Below, piece after piece: positions 6,391-8,216 of a stretch of 8,216 nt of DNA (positions are counted from its first letter, which is position 1; each line of letters begins with the position of its first letter). The notes under the pieces were generated by a model. The model searched no databases, had not been told where the DNA came from, and saw only the letters and a program-made list of their open reading frames with translations. Source of the DNA: an uncultured Slackia sp. (GTDB lineage: Bacteria; Actinomycetota; Coriobacteriia; Coriobacteriales; Eggerthellaceae); contig CAKUEV010000078.1 of NCBI GenBank assembly GCA_934646845.1, positions 1-8,216 of the forward strand. The letters run 5' to 3'. Position numbers and translations under genes: made by a program.

Positions 6391-7401
6391 ATGGAAAACG
6401 TTGCCATCGTTGTGGTGACTTTCAAACGCCAGGAATTGCTCCGCAAGCTTTTTGATTCTTACCTGCAGTCTACGGCGGCCCCATGGCGCATTGTGGTTGT
6501 CGATAACGAGAATTCCCAGTCCACGGCAGATGTTGTGCGTGTTTTCGAAGACGAGGCCAATGCGCTGTGGGGGCTCACGGCTGCCGATGGGCGCGGCGGG
6601 GAGAGCCGCGTCGTGTACTGCCCGCAGCCAGAAAACCTGGGTGGTTCCGGCGGCTTTTCTGCTGGCGTGAAGGCTGCTTACGAGCTTGGCGCCGAATGGT
6701 TCTGGCTTATGGACGACGACGTTGCCATCGAGCCTGAGGGCCTTGCTCGTCTTTCAAAATGGGCAGAGCGTTACAAGGTTGTTCAAGGGTCGCGATACGA
6801 TTACGATGGCGGTCCATTTTATTGGCAATACCATTTCAGCATTGCTTTGGGTATTTACGACCCGTTCGCTCCCGCGGCCTTCAACTTCGATGAAGAGCGA
6901 CCTATGAATGTTGCTTGCTTCGAAGGTGGGCTTTTCGCGCGTGAAATTGTTGAACAAATCGGTTTCCCCGATGATCGCTTCTTCCTGTACTGGGACGATG
7001 CAATGTATGGCTACCGCGCTTCGAAGGTGTGTCAGCCGGTTGTCGTTCCCGATTTTATCATGCGACGCACGCGCGAAATGAAGAATTGGGATATTGCCGG
7101 TGTGCGTCAGCTTAATTCTACGAGCGATAATACGCGTTATTACATCATGCGAAATCGTGGTTATATGGCTCGATATTTCCAGTGCTATGGCGACTATCGC
7201 CGTTTTGCGTTTGGCTTGGGGACCTTGCTCACGTTCGCAAAGGAATTCGTGCGTCTCGTTGTCGTCGATCGGGCACATTTTGCCTCGGGAACCAAGCGGT
7301 TGCTCGCAGGTTGGCGTGATTCTCGCAAAATCTTGCGTGACTCTACGTGGCAGCCCATGCCGGCGCTTATAGAGATGACTGGCGCGGCGAAGGCCGAATA
7401 A
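6391..7401 (+). CDS. GT2 glycosyltransferase, probable galactofuranosyltransferase (GlfT/rhamnosyltransferase-like)
   Basis: Predicted cytoplasmic or membrane-associated GT-A enzyme adding a sugar, plausibly galactofuranose, to a lipid-linked glycan acceptor. Numbered from the ATG at 6391 (336 residues): AIVVVTFKR (5-13), VVVDNENS (35-42), the ENLGGSGGFSAG segment (81-92), metal-binding WLMDDD (105-110), and YWDDAMYGYRA (200-210) with D202/D203 as candidate catalytic base, a layout shared by GlfT-type and rhamnosyl GT2 enzymes (COG1216). The length is near that of mycobacterial GlfT1 and well short of GlfT2. A hydrophobic stretch near 271-293 could aid membrane contact. The frame is open from a TTG at 6364, but AGGAG directly abuts that codon, whereas GAGAGGTGG (6375-6383 region) is well spaced for the ATG. 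Its stop overlaps the uvrC start by one base. The galactofuranose assignment rests on glf nearby; rhamnose is the main alternative. Confidence 0.9.
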   Translation: MENVAIVVVTFKRQELLRKLFDSYLQSTAAPWRIVVVDNENSQSTADVVRVFEDEANALWGLTAADGRGGESRVVYCPQPENLGGSGGFSAGVKAAYELGAEWFWLMDDDVAIEPEGLARLSKWAERYKVVQGSRYDYDGGPFYWQYHFSIALGIYDPFAPAAFNFDEERPMNVACFEGGLFAREIVEQIGFPDDRFFLYWDDAMYGYRASKVCQPVVVPDFIMRRTREMKNWDIAGVRQLNSTSDNTRYYIMRNRGYMARYFQCYGDYRRFAFGLGTLLTFAKEFVRLVVVDRAHFASGTKRLLAGWRDSRKILRDSTWQPMPALIEMTGAAKAE

Positions 7402-8216
7402 TGGCTTCCGATTTCCTGAGCGCTGCCGGCGGCGTGGTGCTCGATGCGCCACGCGAGCACGAATCGTTCGATGAAAAGATCGCTCGCCTGAAAGAGCAGC
7501 TGAAAAGCGTGCCTACGCTTCCTGGCGTCTATCTATGGAAGGACGCGACGGGGCAGGTAATCTACGTTGGGAAAGCGAAGCAGCTTCGCGCCCGCATGAA
7601 GCAATACGTCATGGGGCAAGACGAGCGCGCGAAAATCCCCATGATGCTTGAGCAGGTTTCGTCGTTTGAGTACGTGGTGGTGAGCAACGAACATGAGTCG
7701 CTCGTGCTCGAAAAGAACCTCATTAACCAGTTCTCGCCGTTTTTTAACGCCGACTTCAAAGACGACAAAAGCTATCCATTCATCGCGATTACGAAAAGCG
7801 ATGTTTTTCCCGCCATTAAATACACGCGCGAAAAGCACGTAGAAGGCACGCGGTATTTCGGCCCCTACACCGACAGCCGCGCGGCGCGTCAATTGGTCGA
7901 TATCGCGCGCAAAGTCGTGCCGATTTGCTCGTCGAAATGCAACGAATGGCGCCGCCTGAAGCGAAAGCTCGACGCCGGGTCGCTCGAGGCTTTCTTGTCG
8001 GAGGCAGGAACACGACCGTGCTTCGATGCGAATGTGGGCCTCGGGCCGGGTGCGTGTTGCGGCCGTATTGCCCCCGAGGAATACCGGCGCAATGTCGAAC
8101 GGGTCGAGCGTTTTCTTGCGGGCAATCGCCGCGAATTCGTCGACGAGCTCACGGGCGAAATGAGCGATGCCGCCTCTGAGCTCGATTTCGAGCGAGCGGG
8201 CCGCATCAAAGCACGA
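7401..8216 (+). CDS. uvrC: Excinuclease ABC subunit C, N-terminal part (runs off the window)
   Basis: Nuclease subunit of UvrABC nucleotide-excision repair, which cuts DNA on both sides of a lesion. 272 codons are open to the last base; the full protein is usually about 600-700 residues. GIY-YIG 3'-incision domain: GVY (42-44), YVGKAK (55-60), R65, Y69, LVLEKNLIN with E104, and N116, whose spacing matches the known catalytic set. Then RYFGPYTDSRAAR (151-163), a cysteine region (C176, C180, C207, C219, C220) and the start of the UVR domain (about 253-272) that binds UvrB. The ATG overlaps the previous stop (TAATG) with GAAGG seven bases upstream, implying translational coupling. About 20 extra N-terminal residues precede the usual start, and the cysteine cluster is altered, with an insertion between C180 and C207. 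It is not a glycan gene; the pairing with a glycosyltransferase is positional. Confidence 0.96.
   Translation, partial: MASDFLSAAGGVVLDAPREHESFDEKIARLKEQLKSVPTLPGVYLWKDATGQVIYVGKAKQLRARMKQYVMGQDERAKIPMMLEQVSSFEYVVVSNEHESLVLEKNLINQFSPFFNADFKDDKSYPFIAITKSDVFPAIKYTREKHVEGTRYFGPYTDSRAARQLVDIARKVVPICSSKCNEWRRLKRKLDAGSLEAFLSEAGTRPCFDANVGLGPGACCGRIAPEEYRRNVERVERFLAGNRREFVDELTGEMSDAASELDFERAGRIKAR

Noticed and set aside
7533..7892. Minus-strand open frame opposite uvrC
   Set aside because: The plus strand encodes the uvrC GIY-YIG domain with conserved catalytic residues, so this is a shadow.

Overview
The window reads as part of a low- to mid-GC actinobacterial chromosome. Coriobacteriia (Eggerthellales-like) is my best guess, from the gene content, the mix of AT-leaning and GC-rich codons, and the unusual UvrC cysteine pattern. 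This is inference; no rRNA or tRNA marker is present. Nothing in the window looks like a phage, transposon, CRISPR array, tRNA or rRNA.

Layout, left to right: a HAD/Cof-type phosphatase (+, 52-831) and a small three-helix membrane protein (-, 881-1240) converge on one shared hairpin terminator. UDP-galactopyranose mutase glf (+, 1381-2499) follows, divergent from the membrane protein. It converges with a dolichol-phosphate-mannose-synthase-like GT2 glycosyltransferase (-, 2581-3516) on a second shared hairpin with a 19-bp stem. Upstream of that GT2 on the minus strand lie a membrane-anchored, Ig-domain-bearing polysaccharide deacetylase (-, 3645-4955) and a TagO/WecA-type undecaprenyl-phosphate GlcNAc-1-phosphate transferase (-, 5021-6205). 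A 185-bp divergent promoter region with two perfect palindromes separates tagO from a GlfT/rhamnosyltransferase-like GT2 enzyme (+, 6391-7401). The stop codon of that GT2 overlaps the start of uvrC (+, 7401 to the window end, partial).

How they fit together: most of the window is a surface-glycan locus. TagO would start a lipid-linked glycan on undecaprenyl phosphate. Glf would make UDP-galactofuranose, and the GT2 at 6391 is a plausible galactofuranosyltransferase using it. The DPMS-like GT2 would make a polyprenyl-phosphate sugar donor or modify a lipid carrier, and the deacetylase would remove N-acetyl groups outside the membrane. No flippase, polymerase or ligase gene lies inside the window, so the final polymer is unknown. 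The DPMS-like GT2 has a much higher GC content than its neighbours and carries its own apparent promoter and terminator, so it may be a separately acquired cassette. I found no convincing wholly new system. The best leads are this compositional island, the palindromes between tagO and the GT2, the coupling of a glycosyltransferase to uvrC, and the altered UvrC cysteine cluster.
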